NCBI RefSeq assembly: GCF_042686175.1 | Contig: NZ_JBHUOR010000137.1 | Span: forward strand, 1-63,751 | Direction: 5' to 3' | Source: Kurthia populi | GTDB taxonomy: Bacteria; Bacillota; Bacilli; Bacillales_A; Planococcaceae | Length of the DNA: 63,751 nucleotides | Shown: one piece after another, positions 26,482-36,019 of the stretch | Numbering within the stretch: the first letter of the stretch is position 1 | Layout: each line of letters starts with the position of its first letter | The notes under the pieces: generated by a model | What the model was told of the DNA's origin: nothing | The model's input: only the letters and a program-made list of their open reading frames with translations | Database searches by the model: none | Program-made: the position numbers and the translations under genes

Positions 26482-27225
26482 TTATTTTGTTGTATCTTTT
26501 GTTGTATCTTCTGTTGCTTCATCTTTCGGTTCTTCATTTGTTGTTTGTGCCGCTTCATCAACAGGCACTTCATAATAAAATGTTGTTACTTGAATTTTAG
26601 CTGCAACAATATCTTCAGATGTTGCATCTTCTGTATCAGGTGCTTCAAATTTTACTTTTTCAACATTATAAACACGGTTTGCATTTTCAAGTTGATCGAT
26701 AAAATTGCGGACATCTGATTCTGAGTAGCCACTAACTGCTAATTGCATCGTAATCATTTTCGTATATTTTGGTAATGTGCTCTCAGGAACTGAAGATACA
26801 GGTTTTTCTTCCACTGCATAAGCTGATTTTTCCTCTGCTTCTGTTAGCGCTGTTGTTACTTGCGCTTGTTTAGCTACTTCACTTTGTGCATCATAGGCAT
26901 TGAAGTTAAAGTTCGTAATTTGTGTTGCACTTGCTGATTCAGCAGCTTGTAAATCATCAACTAATGTATCCATATTGGCACCATTCGGAATTTTTTTACC
27001 TGCTTCTGTTGTATCAGATGGTTTGATAGGTTGTTGTAAATCTGCTAATTGTGTTTTAGCTGTTTGTAATTCGGTTTTTTGAACAGCAACCTTCTCATTT
27101 ATTGCATCACGTTTATCCATTTGTGGCTTTAACATGTAGTAATATAACGACAATGCGATAACAGCAGCTACGATAACGATAAGTGCATAAAGTAGGGGTT
27201 GTTTAGATGTCTTTGTATTTTCCAT
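26482..27225 (-). CDS. PilO-like type IV pilus inner-membrane protein
   Basis: The 247-residue protein has a short cytoplasmic N-terminus, one transmembrane helix (about 11-31), a coiled coil (about 38-65) and a C-terminal alpha/beta domain (about 155-215), the plan of PilO. The tail is low-complexity Glu/Thr/Asp. It overlaps the PilN-like gene by one base. PilN/PilO form the alignment complex linking the cytoplasmic motor to the fibre. No pilM, pilB, pilC or pilT is nearby, so its partners must be elsewhere or lost. Assignment is by architecture and pairing. Confidence 0.6.
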   Translation of the reverse strand: MENTKTSKQPLLYALIVIVAAVIALSLYYYMLKPQMDKRDAINEKVAVQKTELQTAKTQLADLQQPIKPSDTTEAGKKIPNGANMDTLVDDLQAAESASATQITNFNFNAYDAQSEVAKQAQVTTALTEAEEKSAYAVEEKPVSSVPESTLPKYTKMITMQLAVSGYSESDVRNFIDQLENANRVYNVEKVKFEAPDTEDATSEDIVAAKIQVTTFYYEVPVDEAAQTTNEEPKDEATEDTTKDTTK

Positions 27226-27824
27226 TAGTTAGACCCCTCCTTATTTTGTTGTGCTTGTTGTAGCTTTTCTTTATTAAGCGTGATATTAAACACTGCTTGA
27301 TAGCGTGCAGTAGATGAAATTTCGGGTTTTGATGCTAAATCATCTTCTGCTACTGGTGTATAAGCTGCTACTTTTTCCATGTCAACAGCAGTAAATACAT
27401 CTGTGTTTTGTGCTAATGTTTTTTGATATTTTGTAGCATCTTGTAAAGTTGAAAAGTTCATTTTTAGTTGCATACCCTTTTCATCGTATGTGATACCAGT
27501 AAGTGCTGCACTGCTACCACCGTCTTTTAGCAAAGCGGTAAATACTGGTGTTAATGATAATTTTTCTTCTTTCGCAAATGCTACTGCTTCTTTTAAGATA
27601 ACTTCTGATTTGCGTTGTTCTTCTTCAATTTTTTCTGATGCATGATCGATTTCTGTTGCAAGCTTTTGACTTTGTTTTTCGGCATCTTGAATATCATTAT
27701 GTACTAAAAAATAATTGATACCAAAGAACAATGCGATTACTACTACAACAAAAATACTCAGACCGAGTACCGGATTTTTCTTTTTCGGCTTCTCAGCTCT
27801 TTGCTGTGCTTCTTCTTGAGCCAT
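27225..27824 (-). CDS. PilN-like type IV pilus inner-membrane protein
   Basis: I start at the ATG at 27824, with AAGGAAGGG upstream, giving 199 residues; the frame is open further but without support. A basic cytoplasmic stretch (EKPKKKNP) precedes one membrane helix (about 20-41), a coiled coil (about 46-80) and a ferredoxin-like C-terminal domain, the PilN plan. The short cytoplasmic end is where PilM would bind. It is the first gene of a two-gene unit, divergent from the gene at 28168. Confidence 0.55.
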   Translation of the reverse strand: MAQEEAQQRAEKPKKKNPVLGLSIFVVVVIALFFGINYFLVHNDIQDAEKQSQKLATEIDHASEKIEEEQRKSEVILKEAVAFAKEEKLSLTPVFTALLKDGGSSAALTGITYDEKGMQLKMNFSTLQDATKYQKTLAQNTDVFTAVDMEKVAAYTPVAEDDLASKPEISSTARYQAVFNITLNKEKLQQAQQNKEGSN

Positions 27825-28093
27825 GACGAATCCCTTCCTTTTCAATATTCTTCTCAGGCGTGTTACACATACGTTAACTACATTTGTTAATAATACAAAT
27901 AACACAGCCGTTTTTCAAATGTTTTCCTGTTTACGTTTAGGTTTCCACGAGATAATTGCCAACTTTGATAATACTGCTTTATACACTATCTCACAACAAA
28001 AAAATAAATTTTTCCTTTTCAAATTTTACCTTAATCACTTATCATAGTAGTTTAGAATCGTTTTGTTGGTTCAGAAATAACAAAATAAGTTGT

Positions 28094-28129
28094 TTAACGC
28101 TTTAAAAACGCTTATCATTAAAGCGTTAA
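28094..28129. repeat. 12-bp perfect inverted repeat in a divergent promoter region
   Basis: TTAACGCTTTAA (28094-28105) and TTAAAGCGTTAA (28118-28129) are perfect inverted copies with a 12-base spacer. It lies 38 bases before the plus-strand gene at 28168 and 270 before the PilN-like gene. There is no T run on the side expected for a terminator, so an operator is plausible. The rest of 27825-28167 is AT-rich and shows no further gene. Confidence 0.5.
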
Positions 28130-28167
28130 CGTCAGGCTACTTTCGCAATAGAAAGAAGGGTACATAA

Positions 28168-28608
28168 ATGGAAGGAAAAATGACTAGAATACTAGCGGTT
28201 ATCCTACTAGCACTGGTCTTTGTATTCGTTGTTGTCCATCATAATCAAACGATTTCGGCACACGATAAAGAAGTGGCTAGCTATGCTGATGCAACGGCTG
28301 ATGCTGACCGTGAGCTTACAACTATGAACAAAAAAGCAACACAGTATCACGCGGTCTACCAATTAGAAGCATTGCAGGCACTTGGTTATGAGCGTGTCCT
28401 TGATTATGCTAATAATGAAGTGACAATGGCGCGCATTGAAGCAGCAAAGGACCGCACATATGCCGTAACATTAAAACCGAGTAATGCTGAAGGGTTATCT
28501 CGTGCAATTGTGACGGTTTACGATGGCCAAAGTAACACATTAAATCTAACAAAATTAACTGAAAAAACAAAGATTGAAACCGTGATTTCTTGGAAAAACG
28601 GTTATTAA
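28168..28608 (+). CDS. Membrane-anchored hypothetical protein upstream of a PilX-like gene
   Basis: The 146-residue protein has an N-terminal hydrophobic helix (about 6-23), then a helical stretch and a small alpha/beta outer domain. There is no lipobox and no canonical prepilin cleavage motif. GAAGGG precedes the ATG. It is followed after 27 bases by the PilX-like gene, so the two probably work together, perhaps as minor pilin or anchor. I do not recognise a named family. Confidence 0.65.
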   Translation: MEGKMTRILAVILLALVFVFVVVHHNQTISAHDKEVASYADATADADRELTTMNKKATQYHAVYQLEALQALGYERVLDYANNEVTMARIEAAKDRTYAVTLKPSNAEGLSRAIVTVYDGQSNTLNLTKLTEKTKIETVISWKNGY

Positions 28609-28635
28609 TATGCGGTAAGAGGTGACTACAAGAAC

Positions 28636-30210
28636 ATGAAGAATATGAAAAAAAGTTCTCTCGCTTTGCTTATAGCGGCAACCGCCATTATTATTTGTGC
28701 TATTGCCTTTTTATTTATTGAGCAATCCAATGCGAAAGAACAAGCAAAAAAAATGGAAGCTCTCGATACGGCTTCACGAAATATTGCAGAGGCTGGGCTT
28801 AAAACAACGCGTGCAGAGCTGCAACAGCTCGTTGAACAAGCCTATGATGAAACGATGACACGCTACGACGCTTTATCCGCTACAGATAAAAAAGGATTTG
28901 AAGTCGATAAAATGTTTTATGCACGCGCAGAAGCATTATTAGCTGATCATGTAAATCAAACGATCACATCTACTGATTTTGATTTAGTACGCGGTGAACA
29001 ACCAACAGCTGAAACCATTTTAAGTCATGTAGACGGCGAGCACTACACATTAACGGCTACAGGTAAAATTGCACAAACAACCGCAACCGTTACACAAGAC
29101 TACACATTGTCGTTAAAAGTACCCGTTTCTAAAACGACAGATCGTTATCATTATCAATATGCCGTACATGCCACAAATCAAATTGTTGTACAAAAAGGGT
29201 CAAAAGTGGTCGGCAATTTAGCAACAGCTAAAACAAGTGATATTACGGTGGATAGCGCGAGCTGCCAATACTTACAAAATGGCAGTGGCTATTATGATGA
29301 ATGTTATAACGACGGGAATACAGATGCTTCCCCGCTGAAAATGCGTAATGCACAAAGCTTCAAAACGTATTTACCATCATTCCCTAAAAAAGATTTAGAA
29401 GCATTTGACGCACTTCCAATTCCAGCTGAAAACTTATACTTACCAATTCCTGAAGCAGATCAATACAATGAAGTGACAGAAGAGGATGGAACGATTCGTA
29501 AAGTGAAGAAAACCGAGGCTGAGTTAGAGCTACTGAAGAAATATTATTATAAAGATGGCGTGTTAACGATGAATAGCATGACACAAGAAATGTTTACACC
29601 AACTGAACCATTTAGTTTTAGTGAATCAGAAGTGCATATTCGCGAACTAACAGTGGACGGTATTAATGCAGTCATTGATATTGGTGATAGTGACCAAGTT
29701 GTTCGCGCAGATCGTGTAAATCTTCAAAACGGTGCAACGCTAACAATTAAAGGTGCTGGTTCATTCAAGCTGTATACGAAAAACTTCGGCATGACAAACG
29801 GTGAAATCACCGCAGCGGATAAAGCGTCGATTGAAACATATCTTGATGGCAAAGAAGCCATTACCTTTGACGATACATTCAAAGCGCCTGGTTTATTGTA
29901 TGTGCGCGCAGCTCACGTAACATTACCTACAACTGGTGGATTTGAAGGTAATATTATTACAGGTGCGAAACGCTTAACATTAAATGGTGTCGACAATAAA
30001 ACAAAACAACTTATTTTAGCACCTAAAGCAACCGTGTCATTAAAAAATAATACGGTGTTTAACGGCGCCATTATTGCAAAAAATGTTTATATGGAGGAAT
30101 CCACACTGATTTTTGCCAAACCGGAAGATCAGATTCCCATTCCATTAGCAGTTGAACAATTTGATACACCAATTCAGCTTGTACAAGTTGGCAATGTAGC
30201 CACAAAATAA
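28636..30210 (+). CDS. PilX-like large surface protein with beta-helix C-terminus
   Basis: The 524-residue protein starts with a hydrophobic helix (about 8-28) followed by ASRNIAEAGLKTTRAELQQL, like the AEAGL segment of PilX-type minor pilins. A beta-rich middle domain (about 180-230, with two Cys at about 216 and 229 that could form a disulfide) is followed from about 330 by a repetitive right-handed beta-helix region ending GAIIAKNVYMEESTLIF, as in the C-terminal domain of large Gram-positive pilin-like proteins. No G/E5 prepilin site is evident. A role in surface attachment or pilus priming is inferred. Confidence 0.65.
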   Translation: MKNMKKSSLALLIAATAIIICAIAFLFIEQSNAKEQAKKMEALDTASRNIAEAGLKTTRAELQQLVEQAYDETMTRYDALSATDKKGFEVDKMFYARAEALLADHVNQTITSTDFDLVRGEQPTAETILSHVDGEHYTLTATGKIAQTTATVTQDYTLSLKVPVSKTTDRYHYQYAVHATNQIVVQKGSKVVGNLATAKTSDITVDSASCQYLQNGSGYYDECYNDGNTDASPLKMRNAQSFKTYLPSFPKKDLEAFDALPIPAENLYLPIPEADQYNEVTEEDGTIRKVKKTEAELELLKKYYYKDGVLTMNSMTQEMFTPTEPFSFSESEVHIRELTVDGINAVIDIGDSDQVVRADRVNLQNGATLTIKGAGSFKLYTKNFGMTNGEITAADKASIETYLDGKEAITFDDTFKAPGLLYVRAAHVTLPTTGGFEGNIITGAKRLTLNGVDNKTKQLILAPKATVSLKNNTVFNGAIIAKNVYMEESTLIFAKPEDQIPIPLAVEQFDTPIQLVQVGNVATK

Positions 30211-30220
30211 AGTTCGCAAC

Positions 30221-30262
30221 AAAAAGAGGGAATCGTGCTAAAACACGACTCCCTCTTTTTTT
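30221..30262. terminator. Bidirectional terminator between the PilX-like gene and folC
   Basis: A long stem (AAAAAGAGGGA[A]TCGTG with its complement, 30221-30237 with 30244-30260) has T runs on both strands. Confidence 0.88.
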
Positions 30263-30303
30263 ATGCTCATTTCCCCAATTGGCTATGTCTTTTTGATATT
30301 GAT

Positions 30304-31560
30304 TTACTGTGCACGAAATACTTCTTGCAGTGTATGTCGCCACTGTGCTAATAAATAAAGTGAGCCCGTCATAATGACAATGCCTGGCTCTTTACGTTTC
30401 TCAAGTACTGCTTCGAGTGCATTGCCGGATACATGCTTATTCGTTGCTTGGCTATGTGCTAAAAGTTGCTCAGCAGGCATTAGACGATGTTGTTCACGTT
30501 CTACTTCAACAAACGTAAAGTCATCACATACTTGCTCGAGCTCACGTAATACTCCGTCTACATCTTTATCTCTTAAAATCCCCATAACAATGTGAATTGG
30601 TGTATTTGGATATAAATCAGTAATTGTTTTACGCAGGGACGCTGCACTTGCTGGGTTATGTGCGCCGTCTAAAAATACATTTTTACTTAATTGCTCGAAA
30701 CGTCCAGCCACGGTTGCTTTCGCAATCGCTTGGCGCACTAAGTCTTCATGAATCGTGCGTGATAATTTTTGCGCGATTTCGATAAAGGCTGTAATCGCTA
30801 ATGCCATATTATGACGTTGATGTGCCCCTTTTAAATTACGTGTTAAATCATTTATTTCTAATAAGCCTTGTACATATGTGTCGCCAATCAGCGCTTCAAA
30901 ATCTTCTCCATCGACACGCAGTATCACCTCTTGCTTAATGGCTTCTTCTTGTACAACATTAAAAGCCTCTTGTGGCAATTCACCGATGACTGCGACGGCA
31001 TTTGGTTTCAAAATGCCGGCTTTATGGTACGCAATTTTTGCGAGCGTATCCCCGAGGAAATTCGTATGTTCAAGCGCAATGCTTGGAATGATCGAAACAA
31101 TCGGACGAACCACATTTGTACTATCAAAGCGGCCACCCATACCCGCTTCAATAATCGCAATATCTGGCTTGTACATTTTACACGCTATAAAAGCAGCTGC
31201 TGTCAATAATTCAAAGTCTGTGAGCAATCCACTAACACCTGCTGCTTTTAATTCCTTAAAAATAGCATCCATTTGAAACGGCGCAAGTGGGCCATTATTA
31301 ATTTTAATTTGGTCATGTACATCTTCTATGCAAGGTGATGTAAACGTCATCGTTTTCAAATCATGTGCACGGCAAATCGCTTCTAGCATCGCAATTGTTG
31401 AACCTTTCCCATTCGTCCCTGCCACATGGACTACTGGCACACTTAGTTCTGGATGACCGAGCATCTCCATCGCCTGTTCAATTGCTTCGAGCCCCGGTTT
31501 AATCTCGTCACTACTCTCTACATTAAAACGTTCTTTATAGCTATCAAAAGCTGGTATCAT
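30304..31560 (-). CDS. folC: Bifunctional folylpolyglutamate synthase/dihydrofolate synthase
   Basis: FolC adds glutamate to dihydropteroate and extends the gamma-glutamyl tail of folates. The 418-residue Mur-ligase-like enzyme has the P-loop GTNGKGST (about 48-55), the TSPC motif, EAGMGGRFDSTN and DGAHNPASA (about 300). Length is normal. It is monocistronic here and divergent from the ATP-grasp pair, with an 80-base shared promoter region. In B. subtilis it follows valS. Confidence 0.97.
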   Translation of the reverse strand: MIPAFDSYKERFNVESSDEIKPGLEAIEQAMEMLGHPELSVPVVHVAGTNGKGSTIAMLEAICRAHDLKTMTFTSPCIEDVHDQIKINNGPLAPFQMDAIFKELKAAGVSGLLTDFELLTAAAFIACKMYKPDIAIIEAGMGGRFDSTNVVRPIVSIIPSIALEHTNFLGDTLAKIAYHKAGILKPNAVAVIGELPQEAFNVVQEEAIKQEVILRVDGEDFEALIGDTYVQGLLEINDLTRNLKGAHQRHNMALAITAFIEIAQKLSRTIHEDLVRQAIAKATVAGRFEQLSKNVFLDGAHNPASAASLRKTITDLYPNTPIHIVMGILRDKDVDGVLRELEQVCDDFTFVEVEREQHRLMPAEQLLAHSQATNKHVSGNALEAVLEKRKEPGIVIMTGSLYLLAQWRHTLQEVFRAQ

Positions 31561-31640
31561 AAGCTCTCCCCCTTGCTATTCAATTCAATTTATTCATGCT
31601 ACACTCTATTATATACCATTTCTCGTTGGAGGCTTTAATC

Positions 31641-32540
31641 GTGAAAAAAACTTGCTGGATTATTTACAATGGTAGTCTTGTGGCCGATAAATTTCTTGAC
31701 CAAGCTCGCTTAATGGCAGAAGCTTGTACACACCACAATGTCGAACCCATTATTTATAAAAACTATGAAATCCCGATGACGTTACATGCGCCACTGGAGG
31801 TCAAACCTGATTTTGTTATTTTTTTAGATAAGGACATTTTATTAGCTACTTATTTGAAAAATCAGGGTATCCCGATATTTAATGACCCGGATGTGATTGA
31901 AACATGCGACAACAAAGCCAAACAATACATTCAATTAGCACAGGCACATATCCCGATGCCAAAAACAATCGTGGCGCCAAAAGTGTATCCTAAATTCACA
32001 ATCCGTGATAGTGGTTATTTTGAAGGCGTACTTAATACACTTGGTCTACCAATGATTATTAAAGAAGGTCATGGCTCATTTGGCATGAAGGTTTATTTAA
32101 TTGAAACGGCCGAGCAATTTTTTGAAAAAGTCGAGAGCCTGCGCGGTGTTGATTTCGTATTCCAAGAATTTATTGCATCAAGTAAAGGACGCGACATTCG
32201 TGTCAATACGATTGGAAATGAGGTCGTAGCCGCAATGTATCGTCATTCTGAAACGGATTTCCGTGCAAATGTTACAAACGGTGGCACCGCAGAAACGGTC
32301 GTCTTAACTACTGCGCAAAAAGACCTTGCATTACGTGCTGCAAAAGCCGTTGGTGCAGCCTTCGCTGGGGTCGATTTATTATTCGGTCCACACGAAGAAC
32401 CGATTGTTTGTGAAGTAAATGCCGCAAGTCATATCCGCAATATTTACAACGTAACGGGCATCAATGTAGGTGACCGCTTCGTTGAATACATCTTACATGA
32501 ACTGGAGGCTAGCCATGAAGCAGGCGTATCTTCTTTATAG
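31641..32540 (+). CDS. RimK-like ATP-grasp ligase (first of a pair)
   Basis: The start is GTG 31641 behind TTGGAGG; a longer frame lacks a site. The 299-residue protein has an N-terminal pre-ATP-grasp domain, the glycine-rich nucleotide loop KEGHGSFGMKVY (141-152), basic residues in GRDIRVN (D185, R187) and the Mg-binding residues D245, E258 and N260 (CEVNAAS). The RimK group joins amino acids to a carboxylate, often glutamates to a protein or cofactor. The last 26 bases overlap the next ATP-grasp gene. Substrate unknown. Confidence 0.85.
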   Translation: MKKTCWIIYNGSLVADKFLDQARLMAEACTHHNVEPIIYKNYEIPMTLHAPLEVKPDFVIFLDKDILLATYLKNQGIPIFNDPDVIETCDNKAKQYIQLAQAHIPMPKTIVAPKVYPKFTIRDSGYFEGVLNTLGLPMIIKEGHGSFGMKVYLIETAEQFFEKVESLRGVDFVFQEFIASSKGRDIRVNTIGNEVVAAMYRHSETDFRANVTNGGTAETVVLTTAQKDLALRAAKAVGAAFAGVDLLFGPHEEPIVCEVNAASHIRNIYNVTGINVGDRFVEYILHELEASHEAGVSSL

Positions 32541-33306
32541 TGAATCTGATGCAGCAAAAAATCAGTCGTTTATTGAACATCTGCAACAAACTGGATTGCA
32601 ACATGATGTAACGCTCACATTACTAATTGAAGAACAGCATGATATTATCAAAGCTACAAAGGATGCCTTATTTATTTGGAACCGCACACGAAATGCTGAG
32701 CTTGCAAAGCAATTAGAGCAGCTTGGGCGTCGTGTCGTCAATCGTAGCGAGGTCAACCATATTGCAAATGATAAGCTACGCGCGATGCAACTAGCCATCT
32801 TACAAGGTATTCCGACCGTACCACGTGTTCTTGAGCAACGTCTGACAGCAGATGACTTCCCTATTATCGTCAAATCAACCGGTGGTCATGGTGGTAACGA
32901 GGTCTTTAAATGCGATACCCTGGAACAATTTAAAACGGCAAAAGAAAAGCTGACAACCTATTTAATTGAACCTTATATCGAAACAAATGCTAGTGATGTA
33001 CGTGTTTGGATGATTGGCGAAGATATTATTGGTGCTGTAAAGCGCATCGGTGCCCCAGGGGATTTTCGTTCGAACTATACACTTGGCGGCTCGATTGAAA
33101 AATTTGACTTAACAGCTGAACAGCGTACGTACGTGCAGCGTATTCAAAAAGCGATTAAGAGTGATTATATCGGCATCGACTTTTTACATGTGACGCATGA
33201 TCAGTTATTATTCAATGAAATGGAAGACCCTGTTGGTGCAAGGTCATACTACGAGCTCTTTGATAAAGATTTAACTGAGCTGTTATGGCAACATTTATTA
33301 AAATAA
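32515..33306 (+). CDS. RimK-like ATP-grasp ligase (second of a pair)
   Basis: I start at ATG 32515, six bases after GGAGG, inside the 3' end of the preceding gene. The 263-residue protein keeps K120, the glycine loop STGGHGGNEVF (121-131), DVRVWMIG (161-168) and the metal segment FNEMEDPVGAR (233-243). It is a divergent paralogue of its neighbour with a shorter N-terminal domain. The 26-base overlap means the two are co-translated and probably form a heteromer or act in sequence on one substrate. Confidence 0.83.
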   Translation: MKQAYLLYSESDAAKNQSFIEHLQQTGLQHDVTLTLLIEEQHDIIKATKDALFIWNRTRNAELAKQLEQLGRRVVNRSEVNHIANDKLRAMQLAILQGIPTVPRVLEQRLTADDFPIIVKSTGGHGGNEVFKCDTLEQFKTAKEKLTTYLIEPYIETNASDVRVWMIGEDIIGAVKRIGAPGDFRSNYTLGGSIEKFDLTAEQRTYVQRIQKAIKSDYIGIDFLHVTHDQLLFNEMEDPVGARSYYELFDKDLTELLWQHLLK

Positions 33307-33343
33307 AAAAAGCGGACACCTTTAACGGGTGCCCGCTTTTTTT
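33305..33343. terminator. Bidirectional terminator between the ATP-grasp pair and valS
   Basis: A stem of about 17 bp with one mismatch, including A/T flanks (AAAAAAAGCGG with CCGCTTTTTTT), lies between two convergent stops. Confidence 0.88.
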
Positions 33344-33346
33344 GTC

Positions 33347-35998
33347 TTACATTTCTTTTAATTCAGCGATACGTTTTTGAACCGTTGCTTGTTTTTCCAA
33401 GTAATCAGCTTCTTTTTCGCGCTCTTTCGCCACAACTGCATCTGGTGCACTTGCTACGAATTTTTCATTGTTTAATTTACCTTGAACACGTTTTACTTCT
33501 TTATTCCATTTGTCTAATTCTTTTTCAAGACGAGCAACCTCATCTTCAATATTAATTAAACCTTTTAATGGTAAGAATAGCTCTGCGCCTGAAACAACAG
33601 CTGACATTGTTTTACCTTCTGGCTCTACATTTAAGCCTACTGTTAATGTTTCTGGGTTACAGAATTTTTCAATATACGATTTATTCGCTTCAAGTACAGC
33701 AAGCTCTGCTTCTGTTTTAGCAGAGATGAACATTGGTACTTGTTTGCTCATTGGTGTATTTACTTCCGCACGAATGTTACGTACTGCGTGGATAATGTCC
33801 ATTAGCAGTTGCATGTTTTTCGCTTCTTCTTCGAAGTGAAGATCTTCACGAACTGTTGGCCATGCTGCATTGACGATTGTTTCGCCTTCGTGTGGTAAGT
33901 GTTGCCAAATTTCTTCTGTGATAAATGGCATTAATGGGTGTAATAGACGCATTGTATTGTCTAATACGTATGCTAATACGGAACGCGTTGTTTTCTTCGC
34001 TGCTTCATCTTCACCGTATAATGGTAATTTCGCCATTTCGATGTACCATGAACAGAAGTCATCCCAGATGAAGTTGTTTAAGTAACGGCCTACTTCACCA
34101 AATTCGTATTTATCAGCAAGCTCTGTTACTTTTTCGATTGTGTCATTTAAGCGTGTTAAAATCCATTTATCTGCTACTGATTTTTCACCTGTTAAATCGA
34201 TTTCGTCATAAGTCATGCCATCCATGTTCATTAATGCGAAACGAGAGGCATTCCAAATTTTATTTGAGAAGTTCCAAATAGCTTCTACTTTTTCAGTTGT
34301 GTAACGTAAATCTTGACCTGGAGATGAACCAGTTGCTAAGAAGAAACGTAATGAATCCGCACCGTACTCAGCAATAACGTCCATTGGGTCAACACCGTTA
34401 CCAAGTGATTTTGACATTTTGCGTCCTTCGCCATCACGTACTAAACCGTGGATTAACACATCTTCAAATGGACGTTCGCCTGTGAATTCAAGTGATTGGA
34501 AAATCATACGAGAAACCCAGAAGAAAATAATGTCATAACCTGTTACAAGTGCACCTGTTGGGAAGTAGCGTTTGAAATCATCTGCTTCCTCATCAGGCCA
34601 GCCCATTGTAGAGAATGGCCATAATGCAGATGAGAACCATGTATCTAATACGTCTTGGTCGCGTGTCCAGTTTTCTTCGTCTGCAGGTGCTTCTTTCCCT
34701 ACATACAATTCGCCTGTTTCGTTATGATACCAAGCTGGAATTTGGTGACCCCACCATAATTGACGAGAAATACACCAGTCATGAACATTTTCCATCCAAC
34801 GTGTATACGTGTTTTCAAAACGTTGTGGTACGAAGTTTACTTTTTCATTTTCTTTTTGTTGAAGCGCTAATGCTTCTTTCGCAAGTGGTTCCATTTTTAC
34901 GAACCATTGTTTAGAAAGATAAGGCTCAACTACTGCGCCAGAACGTTCTGAGTGACCTACTGAGTGTAAGTGGTCTACGATTTTAATTAATACGCCTTGT
35001 TCTTGTAAATCTTTTACGATTTCTTTACGGCATTCAAAACGATCCATACCAGCATATTTGCCCGCTTTTTCATTCATTGTACCGTCGCCATTCATAACCA
35101 TGATGCGTTCTAAGTCATGGCGGTTACCTACTTCAAAGTCATTCGGGTCATGCGCTGGTGTCATTTTTACAACACCTGTACCGAATTCCATATCTACATA
35201 GTCATCTGCAACGATTGGTAATTCGCGGCCTACGATTGGTAGGATAGCTGTTTTACCAACTAAGTGTGCATAGCGTTCGTCGTTAGGGTTTACAGCGATA
35301 CCTGAGTCACCAAGCATTGTTTCTGGACGAGTTGTCGCGATTTCAACTTTTTCGTCGCTATCTTTAATTTGATATTCCATGTGGTAGAAAGCACCTTGAA
35401 CATCTTTGTAAATTACTTCGATGTCAGATAATGCTGTTTGTGCTGCTGGGTCCCAGTTGATGATGCGTTCGCCGCGGTAGATTAAGCCTTTTTCGTAAAG
35501 TTTTACGAATACTTCTTTAACCGCATCTGATAACCCATCATCTAATGTGAAGCGTTCACGTGAGTAATCAAGTGCTAAGCCTAATTTAGACCATTGTGAA
35601 CGGATTGTAGACGCATATTCTTCTTTCCATTCCCATGTTTTTTCTAGGAATTTTTCACGTCCAAGGTCATAACGTGAAATGCCTTGTTCGCGTAATTTCG
35701 CTTCAACTTTTGCTTGTGTTGCGATACCAGCATGGTCCATACCTGGTAACCATAATGCATCGTAACCTTGCATACGTTTCATACGAATTAAAATATCTTG
35801 TAATGTTGTATCCCAAGCGTGACCTAAGTGTAATTTACCAGTTACGTTTGGTGGTGGAATGACGATTGAATAAGGCTCTTTACCACTTTCTGGTTGTGCT
35901 TTAAAACAATCTTTTTGTAGCCACCATTCATAACGACCGTCTTCGATAGCTTTTGGGTCGTATTTCGTTGGCATTGAAATGTTTTGTTGTTCTGTCAT
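33347..35998 (-). CDS. valS: Valyl-tRNA synthetase
   Basis: The 883-residue class Ia enzyme charges tRNA-Val and edits misactivated threonine. It has the HIGH-type signature PPPNVTGKLHLGHAW (about 49-63), the CP1 editing insertion, KMSKS (GRKMSKSLGNGVDP, about 525), and the C-terminal tRNA-binding coiled coil (about 810-880). Family length is normal. A T-box leader directly upstream gives control by uncharged tRNA-Val. Confidence 0.98.
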   Translation of the reverse strand: MTEQQNISMPTKYDPKAIEDGRYEWWLQKDCFKAQPESGKEPYSIVIPPPNVTGKLHLGHAWDTTLQDILIRMKRMQGYDALWLPGMDHAGIATQAKVEAKLREQGISRYDLGREKFLEKTWEWKEEYASTIRSQWSKLGLALDYSRERFTLDDGLSDAVKEVFVKLYEKGLIYRGERIINWDPAAQTALSDIEVIYKDVQGAFYHMEYQIKDSDEKVEIATTRPETMLGDSGIAVNPNDERYAHLVGKTAILPIVGRELPIVADDYVDMEFGTGVVKMTPAHDPNDFEVGNRHDLERIMVMNGDGTMNEKAGKYAGMDRFECRKEIVKDLQEQGVLIKIVDHLHSVGHSERSGAVVEPYLSKQWFVKMEPLAKEALALQQKENEKVNFVPQRFENTYTRWMENVHDWCISRQLWWGHQIPAWYHNETGELYVGKEAPADEENWTRDQDVLDTWFSSALWPFSTMGWPDEEADDFKRYFPTGALVTGYDIIFFWVSRMIFQSLEFTGERPFEDVLIHGLVRDGEGRKMSKSLGNGVDPMDVIAEYGADSLRFFLATGSSPGQDLRYTTEKVEAIWNFSNKIWNASRFALMNMDGMTYDEIDLTGEKSVADKWILTRLNDTIEKVTELADKYEFGEVGRYLNNFIWDDFCSWYIEMAKLPLYGEDEAAKKTTRSVLAYVLDNTMRLLHPLMPFITEEIWQHLPHEGETIVNAAWPTVREDLHFEEEAKNMQLLMDIIHAVRNIRAEVNTPMSKQVPMFISAKTEAELAVLEANKSYIEKFCNPETLTVGLNVEPEGKTMSAVVSGAELFLPLKGLINIEDEVARLEKELDKWNKEVKRVQGKLNNEKFVASAPDAVVAKEREKEADYLEKQATVQKRIAELKEM

Positions 35999-36019
35999 GA
36001 GTACGCCTCCTAATTTTGT

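Noticed and set aside
26388..26573. Minus-strand Lys/Gln-rich ORF around the PilO end
   Set aside because: It is a frame shift of the low-complexity 3' end of the PilO-like gene and crosses its terminator.
27823..28047. Plus-strand ORF in the pilus-island divergent region
   Set aside because: It overlaps the PilN start and an AT-rich intergenic sequence and has no ribosome site.
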